This document shows, in pieces, positions 11,891 to 22,065 of a DNA stretch of 64,000 nucleotides (positions within the stretch are counted from its first letter, which is position 1; the number at the start of each line of letters is the position of its first letter). Made by a program: the position numbers and the translations under genes. Under the pieces are notes generated by a model, which was not told the origin of the DNA, ran no database searches, and saw only the letters and a list, made by a program, of their open reading frames with translations. Location of the stretch: positions 124,001-188,000 of the forward strand of contig NZ_JASEJT010000005.1 in the NCBI RefSeq assembly GCF_030077875.1, written 5' to 3'. Source of the DNA: Mycoplasma phocimorsus (GTDB taxonomy: Bacteria > Bacillota_I > Bacilli_A > Mycoplasmatales > Metamycoplasmataceae).

Positions 11891-13312
11891 TTGAAAAAGG
11901 TTGCATTATTTGTAAAAAATAAAATATTTTGAACATTTATTTTACTAATTAGCGTTTTATCTGTTTTTATTGGAGTATTGATTTTTAAGATGAAAAATCC
12001 TTACAAACCAGCTTTTTTTAACTATTCTTCTTATATTTCAAAAAAAAATAGAGAAGAGATGGAAAAAACATTTACTTATAAAGAATTTGGAACTGTTATT
12101 GAGTTTAAAAATGCCCTAGAAAAAGAACAAGCAGCAGCAGGAATTCTTCCGGCCTCAGAAGCAGCAAGACTAGTTAAGGAAGATAGAATTAGAAAAATTG
12201 ATTTTAATCAAGTTTTTAATTTAAAAGGTGAAAGAATTTTAAAATCTACTAATGAAGTCAAAAACTTTATTCAAAACATTGTTACACCAATTACTTGAAG
12301 ACAACTAGAGTCATATGATGAGTATTTAAAAAATACATTAGATAAGAAAAAAAATAAAATTGAAGATCGACATTTATGAGAGTATTTTTTACCTTATTAT
12401 TCTCAGGAATATGTAATTGCTTATAGTTCACATAAAAATGGCGGGAAAATACTTGAAGGTGTTCAAGATTATGAACTTTCATGATTTGAAATTTTAAGCA
12501 AACTAAAAGAATTAGGCTATCAAAATATAGCTATTACTAATGATTTAAGAAATAATATAGCTTTAGGTACTACTAGACTTTTATCTAAAAATAAAGCTGA
12601 TTTTTTCATAGAAAATAATGGAAAATTAACTAAAGATGATTATGTTGATCAGTTAGATTCGTTTCAAAAATTAATTGAAGAGTCACTTGATGTTAAAATT
12701 ACTCAACATGATAAAGTATTATTTGAGCCTGATGGTTCAAACCTTCTTGATAAACTAATTATTAAAGAGTCTAATATAAATCTTGGAATTTTATTTAATG
12801 GTGATGGTTTAGATGCATTTTATTCAGAAGATAATAATAAAGATGTAGAAGAAGGTTCAGTAAGAATTATTAAGCCTAAACAAACTGTTATTACACTTGA
12901 TGGGATTATTATAAATAATTCAGTTTCTGATGAAGAAGTTGGTACATATTTACAAAGATTAAACACTTCGCTTTATAGTCATGAAAAATATATAAATTAC
13001 GAAGATTTTAATGATTATTCACTTTTAGAAAAAAAATTAGAACAACATAAAATTATTAATGAAGATGGTGAAGAAGAAATCGATTATAGTGCAGTTAATT
13101 TTGCAAGTAATTTTGACTTTATCAACTATACCCCTGTTTATAAAATTGAGTATAATTATTTTTTAGATAATTATTTTGATGATGATGAAAAAGGAAGATT
13201 AGCATTCAATATTTATAAAATTGATAACAATAAAGCAATATTCCTTCAACCAATTGACAAAGAACTAGATGCCCAAGCTAGAATAAAATTTAATAATATT
13301 GTTTCTAATTAA
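11891..13312 (+). CDS. PotD-like extracellular solute-binding protein (TTG start)
   Basis: A 473-residue protein with an N-terminal membrane anchor or uncleaved signal (residues 9-32) and no lipobox cysteine. The following region resembles spermidine/putrescine-binding proteins: FFNYSSYIS, then a segment predicting an early beta-alpha unit, then GILPASEAARLVKEDRIRKID, which parallels the PotD stretch in which a ligand-loop precedes 'leu-val-x-glu-gly'. YFLPYYSQEYVIAYSS matches the region leading to the hinge. The start is TTG at 11891, because AAAGGAAA lies upstream and later ATGs would remove the anchor. No PotA, PotB or PotC gene is adjacent. The assignment to PotD is by pattern only; another family-1 solute-binding protein is possible. 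Confidence 0.5.
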
Positions 13313-13349
13313 ATACTTAAAAATACAAAAATAAAGCACCTATTTTAAA

Positions 13350-13398
13350 CTAGGACAAAAAATGGCACTCTTTTATAGAGTGTCCTTTTGTGTTCTAG
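13350..13398. repeat. long imperfect inverted repeat, possible terminator
   Basis: Inner stem CACTCT/AGAGTG with flanking GG/CC is nested in an outer pairing of CTAG-RACA with TGTTCTAG, giving a hairpin of about 49 bases, 37 bases after the PotD-like gene stop. It could terminate that gene. Its size and outer arm also resemble an insertion-sequence end, which would fit transposase-like debris just downstream. Confidence 0.45.
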
Positions 13399-13552
13399 TC
13401 TACTGTTTAGATATATTATTATTTTTTAATAAATTGTTTTTCACTCTTAATTTTTGCTATTTCTTCACAAAAAAATTATATTTTTTATTTTTTCTTACAA
13501 CTTATATTTTCAGAAAAACTTTGCAACTATTCAAATTTTTATTTGAATATAT

Positions 13553-13720
13553 TTAATATTGTAATGCTATTGTGTCATCTTTTAATTCAATATTAGGTAA
13601 GGGTTCATGTTTAATTCTTCTTAATATTTAAATTCTTTTTAGAGACATCACGAAGTTGCAATAATAAACAAGCCAGTAAAATATTTCAGCTGTCAGCAAT
13701 TTATACCTTAAAAATAACAT
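13553..13720 (-). pseudogene. possible transposase remnant (IS1634-like)
   Basis: On the minus strand broken frames give KYFTGLFIIATSW, which resembles the 'DG-hydrophobic-ATN' block of IS1634/IS4-type transposases, and a terminal reading LRRIKHEPLPNIELKDD ending in TAA at 13553-13555. Several stops and frame changes separate them. The match is short and by eye, so this is a weak call. Confidence 0.28.
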
Positions 13721-13984
13721 CATGTAAAACACTATTTTTCAATATTGATTTAAATCAACTTTTTTAAATTAAAATCTAATTTATCATTTGAAAAATATAT
13801 AAATCAAGTAGAATTAATTTTATTAAATGTATATTATTTTAATATTAATATAGCATAATAATTTACTTGTTTTTTATGCAACTTAAATAAAAAAAGATAA
13901 CCAATTTTTAACAAATTATTAAGTTTGTAAACCTTTTTACACAATAATATAAAATTATTTTTATTGAACTTGTTTAAATTATTC
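13721..13984. other. A+T-rich intergenic stretch upstream of topA
   Basis: I see no open frame, RNA gene or conserved signal here beyond poly-A/T tracts and several TATAAT-like words. It probably holds the topA promoter at its right end (TATATT, 13985-13990, with a spacer of 8 bases to the ATG). Confidence 0.5.
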
Positions 13985-13998
13985 TATATTATTAGAAT

Positions 13999-15840
13999 AT
14001 GAAAAATGAAAAAACATTAGTTATTGTTGAGTCTCCAAATAAAATAAAGGCTATAAAAAAATATTTAGAAAAAAATAATATAAATTGCGATGTTGAAGCG
14101 ACAAAAGGTCATATTGCCATTCTTCCTTCAACTGGTAAAGATGGATTGGGAATAGATATAGAAAATTGAATACCCCTTTATAAAGTTGATCCTGAAAAAA
14201 GAAGCGTTGTCGCAAAATTAAAAAAATTAGCTAAATTAGCTAATAAAGTTGTTATTGCGACCGACCATGATCGTGAAGGCGAGGCTATTGCAGAAAACTT
14301 AATAGAATATTTAGATTGTAAAGATAAATATTCAAGAATAGTATTCAATGAAATTACTCAAGAAGCAATTATTAATGCCTATAACAATCCCGGATTATTA
14401 AATGAAGATTTAGTTAATGCTCAAAAAGCGCGAAGAATGTTAGATAGAATATTAGGTTATAAGTTAACAAATTTAATGAAAAAAAATATTAAAAATTCTG
14501 TTTCTAAGCCTTCAGCAGGAAGAGTTCAATCTATAGCTCTTAAGCTAGTTTGCGATAAAGAGAAAGAAATAGAAAGTTTCATTCCAGAGCAATATTACTT
14601 AATTAAAGCACATTTAGCAAACAATATTACTGCTAATTATTTTAATAATGAATTAATTGGCGATAAGGAAAGAGTTAAAGATAAAAAAATTGCAGAAAAT
14701 ATTTTGAATTCATTAAAGGGCGATTTAAAAGTAGTTGATATTAAAACTATTACTAAAAATGATCCTATCATTACCCCTTTAAAGCAAGCAACACTTTTTA
14801 AAAAATGTCAATTGTCATCAACAACAGTTCAAGCATGTGCTCAAAAACTTTATGAGGGTTTTGGTGAAGATGGTGGAATTATTTCGTATCCTCGTACTGA
14901 TTCAACCAGATTTTCAGCTTCATTTATTGAAAAAGCAAAAGATTTTATTGCCAAAACTTATGGTGAAGAATATGTTGCAAAAGTAATTAAAGGATCTTCA
15001 GGTGATCAAGATGCTCATGAAGCTATTAGACCAACATCACTTAAATTAACGCCAAAAAAAGCAAAAGAAAAATATAATCTTACATCAGCAGAATACACAG
15101 TTTATAAATTAATTTATAATACTACACTTAAAGCATTAATGCTTCCGCCTAAACGTAATATTACTACTTATATTTATAATAACAATAATAATAAATTTAA
15201 AAACAGTTTTTCTAGTTTTGAATTCGAAGGATATAAAATTATTAACGATGAAAAAGAAGATATTAATTTAGATCCTAAATATGCTATTAATGATTTAGTA
15301 AAAGTAAATAAATATACAAGTGATTTTCATGAAACTAAACCGCCAGCCAGATATACAGAAGGTTCATTAATAAGTATGTTAGATGAAATTAAAGTAGGGC
15401 GTCCTTCTACTTTTGCAACTACTGTACAAATTCTTAAAAATAGAGAGTATGCTATTAAAGATTCTTCTTACTTAAAACCAACAACATTTGGAAAAATAGT
15501 TAATGAACAATTAATTAAATTTTTTCCTAAAATTATTAATGAAAAGTACACTGCTTTTGTAGAGAATGAATTAGATTTAATTGCCAATGAAGGTAAAAAA
15601 GTTTCTGAAGTAATGAATGAATTTAATAATGAATTTACATCATCATTAGAAGAAGCTACTAAAATTATCGAACCAGTTATTTTACAACAAAATATCTTAG
15701 CAGATCCCTGTCCTATTTGTGGTGCGGCTGTTGTAGAGCGTAAAAATAAAAAAGGTGATAAGTTTGGTGGATGTAGCTCATTTCCTAATTGTAAGTTCAC
15801 AATTTCAATTCCTAAGCTTAAGCATATTAAAGTTAATTAA
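13999..15840 (+). CDS. topA: DNA topoisomerase I (type IA)
   Basis: A 613-residue enzyme that relaxes negative supercoils. It opens with the TOPRIM fold (KTLVIVESPNKIKAIKKYL), keeps the acidic TOPRIM motif (IATDHDREGEAIA), the RAKR-like segment (AQKARRMLDRI) and KPSAGRVQSIAL. The catalytic tyrosine is in GIISYPRTDSTRF (Tyr297). The C-terminus has a single four-cysteine zinc ribbon (CPICG...CSSFPNC), fewer than the several of larger homologues. The start is ATG at 13999, immediately after a -10-like TATATT and without a ribosome-binding site. One UGA encodes Trp (about residue 57). It is flanked by long A+T-rich spacers and is probably monocistronic. Confidence 0.96.
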
Positions 15841-16205
15841 AAACATAATATATAAAATTAACAAAATAAAAAAACAACAGTTTAAAACAAAATATAATTT
15901 ATGTTAAATTTTATTTTTGCAGCTCTAATATAAATTTAAAATCAACAAAAAAGTATAAAAAAATTAAATAGTTTTGTAGCAAAAAATGAATTTGTAAATT
16001 CTTTTTGCTATTTTTTTTAATTTATTAAAATTAATTTAATTACATTTTTTTCATTATATTTAATGATTTTTTTTGTATATAAAATTGCAATTTTAGTTGT
16101 TTTTATATAAAAGTCTATATTTATCCTTTCTTTAGTATGAAAATAAATAATTTTTTAGAAAAAACAAGTTTTCATTTATATTTAAGTACATAGAAAGGAT
16201 GAGAC
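15841..16205. other. intergenic spacer between topA and lipoprotein gene
   Basis: The spacer contains the topA-side terminator described separately and the upstream region of the next gene, ending in AAAGGATGA at 16194-16202. No other feature is visible in the poly-A/T sequence. Confidence 0.5.
15977..16018 (+). terminator. intrinsic terminator downstream of topA
   Basis: TAGCAAAAA (15977-15985) pairs with TTTTTGCTA (16002-16010). An inner GAATTT/AAATTC stem extends it, and eight Ts follow. Confidence 0.75.
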
Positions 16206-17066
16206 ATAAACATAAAAAGAAAATTATTATTTGGAATAATTTTTTCTTCATTATCTGCAACTGCAATAGTTGCAACTTCTTGTCATATTAATAATAAGTT
16301 GAAAGAAGAATTGGCAGATGCAAAAATTTTGGAGAAAAAAATAAGAGGAACAGAAATTGATGTTCAAGTTGATCCTGTTTTATTATTTAAAGCTGATGAT
16401 CTTGTAATTGAAAATAAGGAAGATTTATTATCTTTAGCAGACGAAAATAAACTGAAAAGCGAAAATTTAGTTATTGAAGAAGAAACAAAAAATTTAGAAA
16501 AAATAGAACATTCAAAAGAGGAGAAGGCATCGCCCTTAAATAAAGATGTCAAACATTCAGAAAGTCATAATTCTACAAATTGAGCAAAAAATAATCCTGG
16601 AAAAACAGCTGCTATCGTTTTTGGTGTTTTAGCTGGCGCCACTTTAACAGGGGTTGCTATTTGACAATTATATGAGCATTTTAAAAATACTCAATATTGA
16701 GAGTTTATTGAAGAGATAATTGAAAAAAAATATACAATAGAAGTTACAGAAATAGAAGATATTGTTGAAAAAGAAGTGATTGAATATATTAATTTAACAA
16801 CAACTGAGAGTAATAAATATTTACAATTATTAAAAATTTGTTTACATTATGCTTATAAAAAAGAAACAAAAAAAATTATTGAAATTGTAAAAAAAATTCA
16901 TAGAAAAAAAGTAATTAGCAAAAATAAAAAAGAGACACTTTCATGAGAAGAACAAACTCTTTCTGAAATTAAAAATGTTAAAACAACTATAACAAATTTT
17001 GGAACAAAAATTTATAAAGAAGAAACATCTTATACTATTGAAGAAAAAAGTAGAACAAAAAAGTAA
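16206..17066 (+). CDS. two-anchor lipoprotein (non-ATG start)
   Basis: A 286-residue protein. Its N-terminus is a clear lipoprotein signal, NIKRKLLFGIIFSSLSAT with lipobox VATSC (Cys26 if the start is 16206). A very acidic, lysine-rich stalk follows (to about 130), then a second membrane helix (TAAIVFGVLAGATLTGVAIW, about 134-153), then a charged C-terminal region of about 130 residues with helical KK/EE repeats. No ATG, GTG or TTG is in frame upstream of the lipobox. ATA at 16206 is 7 bases after AAAGG and is the best start; ATA at 16212 is the alternative. It shares its layout with the genes at 18790, 19811, 22066 and 55233. After lipidation outside, the second helix would take the tail back to the cytoplasm. 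Function unknown. Confidence 0.72.
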
Positions 17067-17112
17067 TAATAAATATAACATTAGTACTTAAAAATTAAAA
17101 CAAAATTATACT

Positions 17113-17142
17113 ACACCACAGCAATTTGCTGTGGTGTTTTTA
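17113..17142 (+). terminator. strong intrinsic terminator
   Basis: ACACCACAGCA (17113-17123) pairs perfectly with TGCTGTGGTGT (17127-17137) over a 3-base loop, followed by a T run. It closes the two-anchor lipoprotein gene. Confidence 0.85.
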
Positions 17143-17249
17143 ATTTAAATTTTTTTTATTTAAACTTAACTTTTAAAAATTGAGTAAAAATTTAAACACA
17201 TTAAATAAAACAAAAAAATATAAAAAAATTCAAGAACTTACTTGAATTT

Positions 17250-17876
17250 TTATTTAGTTCCAAACAATCTATCACCTGCATCACCAAGACCAGGTACAAT
17301 ATAATTGTCATCATTTAGCTTTTCATCTAAAGCAGCTAAATATATGTTTATTTTTGAATTAAACTCTTTATTAACTTTTTCAACCCCTTCAGGTGAGCCA
17401 ACTAAACATACAAGCTGAATATTGCTATATCCATCTTCTTGTAACTTTTTAATAGCATCAATTGCGCTGTTTCCAGTAGCCAACATAGGATCGACAACAA
17501 AAATATAACTATCTTTCTCTACTTGAGGCATTTTATAAAAATATGTATGAGGTTCAAAAGTAACTTCATCACGATACATTCCAATATGCCCTAATCTTGC
17601 TTCAGGAACAAGATTAAGAATACCTTCAGTCATTCCTAAACCAGCTCTCAAAATTGGAACAATAATAATTTCCTTATCAAGCGTTTTACCACAAAATTTT
17701 TCAACAATTGGTGTTTGAATAATAATATCTTTAGTTTTATATGTACGAAGAATTTCATATACCATTAAAGATGCTATTTCATTAAGATTTTTTCTAAAGT
17801 AAGTATGATCAGTATCTTTTTTTCTCATCATTGTGAGTTTCATATCTATTAAAGGGTGATTCAAAATTTTCAACAT
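17250..17876 (-). CDS. upp: uracil phosphoribosyltransferase
   Basis: A 208-residue cytosolic enzyme making UMP from uracil and PRPP. Family signatures are visible: HPLIDMKLTMMRKKDT at the N-terminus, IVPILRAGLGM, the PRPP loop VDPMLATGNSA (about 128-138) and the uracil-binding GLGDAGDRLFG close to the C-terminus. Length is standard for the family and no UGA codon is needed. It follows deoC after only 3 bases on the same strand, forming a nucleoside salvage pair. Confidence 0.97.
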   Translation of the reverse strand: MLKILNHPLIDMKLTMMRKKDTDHTYFRKNLNEIASLMVYEILRTYKTKDIIIQTPIVEKFCGKTLDKEIIIVPILRAGLGMTEGILNLVPEARLGHIGMYRDEVTFEPHTYFYKMPQVEKDSYIFVVDPMLATGNSAIDAIKKLQEDGYSNIQLVCLVGSPEGVEKVNKEFNSKINIYLAALDEKLNDDNYIVPGLGDAGDRLFGTK

Positions 17877-17879
17877 ATT

Positions 17880-18551
17880 TTAGTAACCTTCTTTACTCTC
17901 TGTTCCTTCAACTATTGATATTGATCTTGATGTACCAAATCTTGTAGCACCAGCTTCATACATTTTAATTAAATCATTTGCATTAGCAATTCCACCGGCA
18001 GCTTTAATTTGAATTTGATCTTTAACAACTGATTTCATTAAAACAATATCTTCTAGTGTAGCACCACGATATGAAAATCCAGTTGATGTTTTGATAAATT
18101 CGGCTCCTGATTTAACTACAATTTCTGATACTTTAAGAATCTCTTCTTTTGTTAAAAGTGCTGTTTCAACAATAACTTTAAGAATGTTGTGAGGCATTAC
18201 TTTTTTAACTGTTTTAATATCGTTTAAAACATATTCATAATCTTCTTCTTTAAATTTACCAATATTAATTACCATATCAATTTCATCAGCGCCATGTCTA
18301 ATAGCTAATTCTGCTTCATGTGCTTTAGCTTGTGGAATTGAAGCGCCTAATGGAAATCCTACAACAGCAGTAATTCCAATTTGTGTTCCTTCTAATTTAC
18401 TTTTTGCATATTTAACTCATGAAGAATTAACACAAATAGTTTTAAAATTGTATTCTTTTGCTTCAGCAATTAACTTATCAATTTCTTTTTTAGTGCCTTC
18501 AGGCTTTAAGTATGTATGGTCAATTAATTGAGCCATTTCGTTTTTTGTCAT
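17880..18551 (-). CDS. deoC: deoxyribose-phosphate aldolase
   Basis: A 223-residue class I aldolase that splits 2-deoxyribose 5-phosphate into acetaldehyde and glyceraldehyde 3-phosphate. The Schiff-base lysine is in EFIKTSTGF (about Lys154), the conserved early HTYLKPEGT motif is at residues 12-20, and KAAGGIAN follows. One UGA encodes Trp near residue 46. The ATG at 18551 is preceded by AAGGAG. It is the first gene of the pair with upp, and the aldolase links deoxynucleoside breakdown to glycolysis. Confidence 0.96.
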
Positions 18552-18789
18552 ATTGCAACTCCTTTTTTATTAATTAATTATATATTAATTTATTTAATAT
18601 ATAAAATAAGTAATTAGAACAAAAATAATTACAATTTTTAAAATAATAATAAATTAGATAAAATTAATTTTTGAAATGTAATAAATTTTATATTTTTTTT
18701 ATAAATAAATTTAAAGAATTTAATTTTTACATTAAACTAAATTTTTATTATTTATAATTTTTGAAACTTTAAATATAAAGGAGTTACTT

Positions 18790-19485
18790 TTGAAAAAAGC
18801 ATTTGCATGATCATCAATTTTAACTTTAATAATTATTGCAATTCCAATAGTTAGTATTTCAAAAATTAAAATAAATAATAATTCAAAAAACACAATTTTA
18901 GAGAAAAAGAACATTAGTTTTGAAAATAAAAAATCTATTTTAAAAAGAGCTGATTATGAAGAACAAAAATATGAAAAAATATTAGAAAAGCAACAAAAAG
19001 TTAGTTTAAAAAAACAAAGTTATAAAACGCAAAAGATAAACTTAACAAAACAATCAAATAGTTTTTTGAAAACATTATCTAGCTCAGCAATTCCTTGAAA
19101 AACAATTTTATATTCAGCTTTTGGATTAGTTGGTGGCGCCTGCGTTACTTATGGAGTTTATGAAGGTATTAAATATATTTTCAGAAAACCAAAAGGATGA
19201 ATTATTAAACATAAAAATGAAACAAATATAGCAAACATTTATTTTTCTAATAATAATGGTTTTTTAAATAATAATGGTATTTATTCTAATTTAGCCGAAA
19301 AAAAAGAAAACAATAAATATTGATTGCCTCGCAATGGCCATAGTTCTTTATATGTAAAAATAACATTAAATTGTAATAATAATACTGTAAAAGATACAAA
19401 ATATAAGCTAAAAGATGGCAAATGAAGTTTAATTGATGGGCAAAATAATGTTACTAATGATTATATATTCGAAGAAAAATATTAA
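18790..19485 (+). CDS. two-anchor membrane protein (TTG start)
   Basis: A 231-residue protein with an N-terminal hydrophobic segment (LTLIIIAIPIVSISKI, about 11-26), where the lipobox cysteine of its relatives is replaced by serine. It thus looks like an uncleaved anchor. A lysine-rich stalk follows to about 97, then a second membrane helix ending in GGACVTYGVYEGIKYI (about 117-132), then an Asn-rich C-terminal domain of about 95 residues. TTG at 18790 is chosen because AAGGAG lies 8 bases upstream. UGA encodes Trp five times. Same architecture as 16206, 19811, 22066 and 55233. Function unknown. Confidence 0.72.
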
Positions 19486-19774
19486 TTAATATTTTAATAT
19501 ATACTATTTTTTATTTTAAATTGTTACTGTTTTTTATTTAAAACAACACTTTTAATATTAAACATTTTTACATTTATTTTAATTTTTATATTGCCAAAAA
19601 TTATGAAAATAATCATAATAATTTCAATAATAATAGCATTTTAAAAAGTGAATATACTAGATTTAATGTTAATTTTTTTTAAAAAAGCTAACTATAAAAA
19701 ACTAAAATTTTAAATAATAATAGTAAATGTTAAATTTATTAACTTGCAGACTTAAGATAAGATTTAAAATAAAC
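19486..19774. other. A+T-rich spacer with a possible coding remnant
   Basis: A short plus-strand open stretch near 19553-19680 reads as an Asn-rich peptide (segments such as YIYFNFYIAKNYENN and EYTRFNVNFF). Its composition resembles the C-terminal domains of neighbouring two-anchor proteins. It has no start or signal peptide. It may be decayed coding sequence, or simply A+T-rich DNA. Confidence 0.25.
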
Positions 19775-19799
19775 AATAAAAAATACTAATATATTAGTA
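19775..19799 (-). terminator. terminator of the minus-strand lipoprotein gene
   Basis: Perfect 16-base palindrome TACTAATATATTAGTA (19784-19799), followed on the minus strand by a T tract. It lies 11 bases after the stop of the lipoprotein gene at 19811. Confidence 0.5.
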
Positions 19800-19810
19800 C
19801 TTTGAAAATA

Positions 19811-20359
19811 TTATTTTCGACATATTATTTCCGTTTTATATGTATAAACTATTTCAGTAATTTCTCTTGTTTTTTCTATTGTCGGATTTATATATTTATA
19901 AATACCATAACCAGTTCCGAATACTAAACCAAGCTCAATAAGTGATGCAAATATAATTCCAGCAATTTTTTTACCGCTTATTTTTTTGTTTTTGGCTATT
20001 TGTTTTACTTCTTTATCTTCTTTAATAACTTCTTCGTCTTCTTCAATAATTTCCTTTTCAACAACTTGCTCATTTTTTAATTCTACAGGCACATTTGTAA
20101 TAGGAGTTGTTTCTTCTTTTACTATGTTGTTAACTTCATCATCAATTTCTATGTTTACTGAAACTAATGAGTTATCTTTATATATGTTTGCCTCTTCTTT
20201 TTTAATTTTTTCTGATATTTTATCTACATAACTATTTATATTACTCTTTTCAGTATTAACTTCTTTTTCAATTTTTAAATTACTTTGGCAAGATAAACTT
20301 AATAAAGGTGTTGAGATTAATAACGTACTAAAAAGAGAAATTTTAAATATCTTTTTCAT
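19811..20359 (-). CDS. two-anchor lipoprotein, duplicated copy A
   Basis: A 182-residue lipoprotein. Signal MKKIFKISLFSTLLI has lipobox SLSC (Cys24). An acidic coiled stalk rich in Glu and Lys follows (25-128), then a membrane helix ending in GLVFGTGYGIYKYI (about 146-159), and a short 23-residue tail. It is a close paralogue of the gene at 22066, nearly identical in the first 80 residues and in the second helix but divergent in the stalk. The upstream region with GAGAGGATATAA is duplicated too. Opposite-strand frames here are shadows of the repetitive stalk codons. Function unknown; a surface-exposed tether is a reasonable reading. Confidence 0.82.
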   Translation of the reverse strand: MKKIFKISLFSTLLISTPLLSLSCQSNLKIEKEVNTEKSNINSYVDKISEKIKKEEANIYKDNSLVSVNIEIDDEVNNIVKEETTPITNVPVELKNEQVVEKEIIEEDEEVIKEDKEVKQIAKNKKISGKKIAGIIFASLIELGLVFGTGYGIYKYINPTIEKTREITEIVYTYKTEIICRK

Positions 20360-20456
20360 TTATATCCTCTCTTATCTATTTGAATTATTTTAAATTTACT
20401 AATAAATATATTAATAAATTGTTAACATATTTTAGCACATTTTAAATATTTAATTA
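20360..20456. repeat. duplicated promoter/leader region, copy A
   Basis: This stretch upstream of the lipoprotein gene is almost identical to 22735-22830: same ribosome-binding segment, same TTTAAATTTACTAATAAT core, same spacing. The duplication therefore included the control region. Confidence 0.75.
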
Positions 20457-20849
20457 AAATTTTTTTAATTATTTAATTATAAGCATTAAATTATCTACAT
20501 AATGGTAAAAATTAATGTTTTAATTAAAATATTTCAAGTTTTGGAGTTAGATTTAATTTTTTAAGTCTGTTTATATAAATATAGTATTTAAAAATAAAGC
20601 ATAAGAATTCTAAAGCGCTTTTAAAATATTAAATAGCATTAATAATTTTAAATAATATCAGTGTTATTTAAAAGATTTAAATTTAAAGATAAATTTAACA
20701 ATTACACAATAATTATAAAAAAACACTTTTTATAATTTGTTAAATTTGATTGTTGATAATGAAAATATAATTTTAAGAAAAATAAATAATAAAATTAAAA
20801 AAATATTAAAATAATTTTTTTACAATTATTTAATTATTTATTTCGAGAT
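20457..20849. other. A+T-rich spacer
   Basis: No gene, RNA or clear signal is visible. The right part may contain the unrecognisable 5' portion of the decayed transposase that becomes readable near 20850. Confidence 0.4.
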
Positions 20850-21760
20850 TTTTATAAGAGAAAGCTCAAAATCTTTTTGTTATTTAAAAAAGACCAAATT
20901 ATAATTGAAATGAGCATTGATAAAAACGGAATATTTATTTTTTTAAAATTATTAAAAAAAATACTATCAATTATAATATTTTTATTTCACTCATATTTAA
21001 AATGAATAAAACGCCTAATCTTAAAAAAGTAACCATAATTGTCTATAAAAATATGTCAATTAATAAAGATATAAGGTTTTATAAAAATATTGCATTAATT
21101 ATATTATTTTTTATTGTTTAAAAACTTTGCATTTAAAAAAACGAGTTATAAATAACCTAATTTTATAACAAAACATAAAGAAAATGAATACAATTTATAT
21201 GAAAATAATAATAAAGTTGATAGAAATATTCAAAAAAATCATTACTAACATTAACTTATAAAATTAAAAAGATTAAAAAAAGAATCAAAATTTAATAAAT
21301 AATTTTACTAAAAGATAAAATTCACAAAATGTTGTTGTAATTAATAATATTATTGGAAATAAAAAATATAAGTTTTATAAAAAAGTCAAAAAAAATAGAA
21401 TTAACTTTTATTTATAACAAGATTTTGAAAATTGAAAAATTTGATGAATATTACGTTTACAAAACTTTAAAAATAGATTTAAAATTTGTTAATATTATTA
21501 AAATATATTATAAGTAATGACAAATTAAAAAAACTTCAAAATTCTAAGAAGTCTTTTAAGAATTGGACTAGTTTATGTTTGAGACAAAAATATATTAAAA
21601 AGCACCTTATTATAAACTTTATTGCATTAGTAATTTTGAAATATTTTTCATATTTAATAAATTTATTTTATAAAAGACTTTTGTAGTCACAAAAATAATC
21701 AGAGATTTATTAATTGATGCGCTAATTTTAAAGATTTTTGTTAAGTTTTATATATTAATG
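20850..21760 (+). pseudogene. decayed IS1634-family (IS4-like) transposase
   Basis: Interrupted plus-strand frames follow the transposase block order. FKKDQIIIEMSIDKNGI (about 20890-20940) matches the 'SKDH...DKNGIPI' block. KKVTIIVYKNMSINKDIRFY (about 21022-21080) matches the 'KVTIVADRGM' block. EKFDEYYVYKTL (about 21435-21470) matches 'FDGYYA'. LRQKYIKKHLIINFIALVIL (about 21578-21640) matches the 'EEHIKAHFLICFIAL' block. Stops and frameshifts occur throughout, so it is inactive. It lies between the two copies of the duplicated lipoprotein. Block recognition is by eye. Confidence 0.62.
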
Positions 21761-21931
21761 AATTAAATGATATTAATAAAAGAAATAAAATAAACTAAAG
21801 TTTACATTTAAAGAATATGAAAAAGCAAAAATAAAAATATAAAATTAACAAAAAATTAAATTTAAAAAATTTAAAGCTTATATTTAAGTTTTTTGTTAAT
21901 GACATTAAAACTAAAAATGAACACAAAAAAA

Positions 21932-21966
21932 GCAAGGAGCCACAGTAACTTGCTGCGACACCTTGC
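21932..21966 (-). terminator. terminator of duplicated lipoprotein copy B
   Basis: GCAAGG...CAG pairs with CTG...CCTTGC with a few mismatches, and a T run follows on the minus strand. It is about 100 bases downstream of the stop at 22066. It is unusually G+C-rich for its surroundings. Confidence 0.55.
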
Positions 21967-22065
21967 CTCTATTCATTTTAATAAAAGACATCATCTTAAA
22001 TTTGCAGATGTTTTTCTTAATATATTGAATATTTTTTTAAGTGCTATTTTTAATTTTGTAAATTT

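Noticed and set aside
13362-13556. Plus-strand hydrophobic frame of 64 residues (Phe/Leu-rich)
   Set aside because: It starts inside the large hairpin, is composed mostly of T-run codons and lacks a ribosome-binding site.
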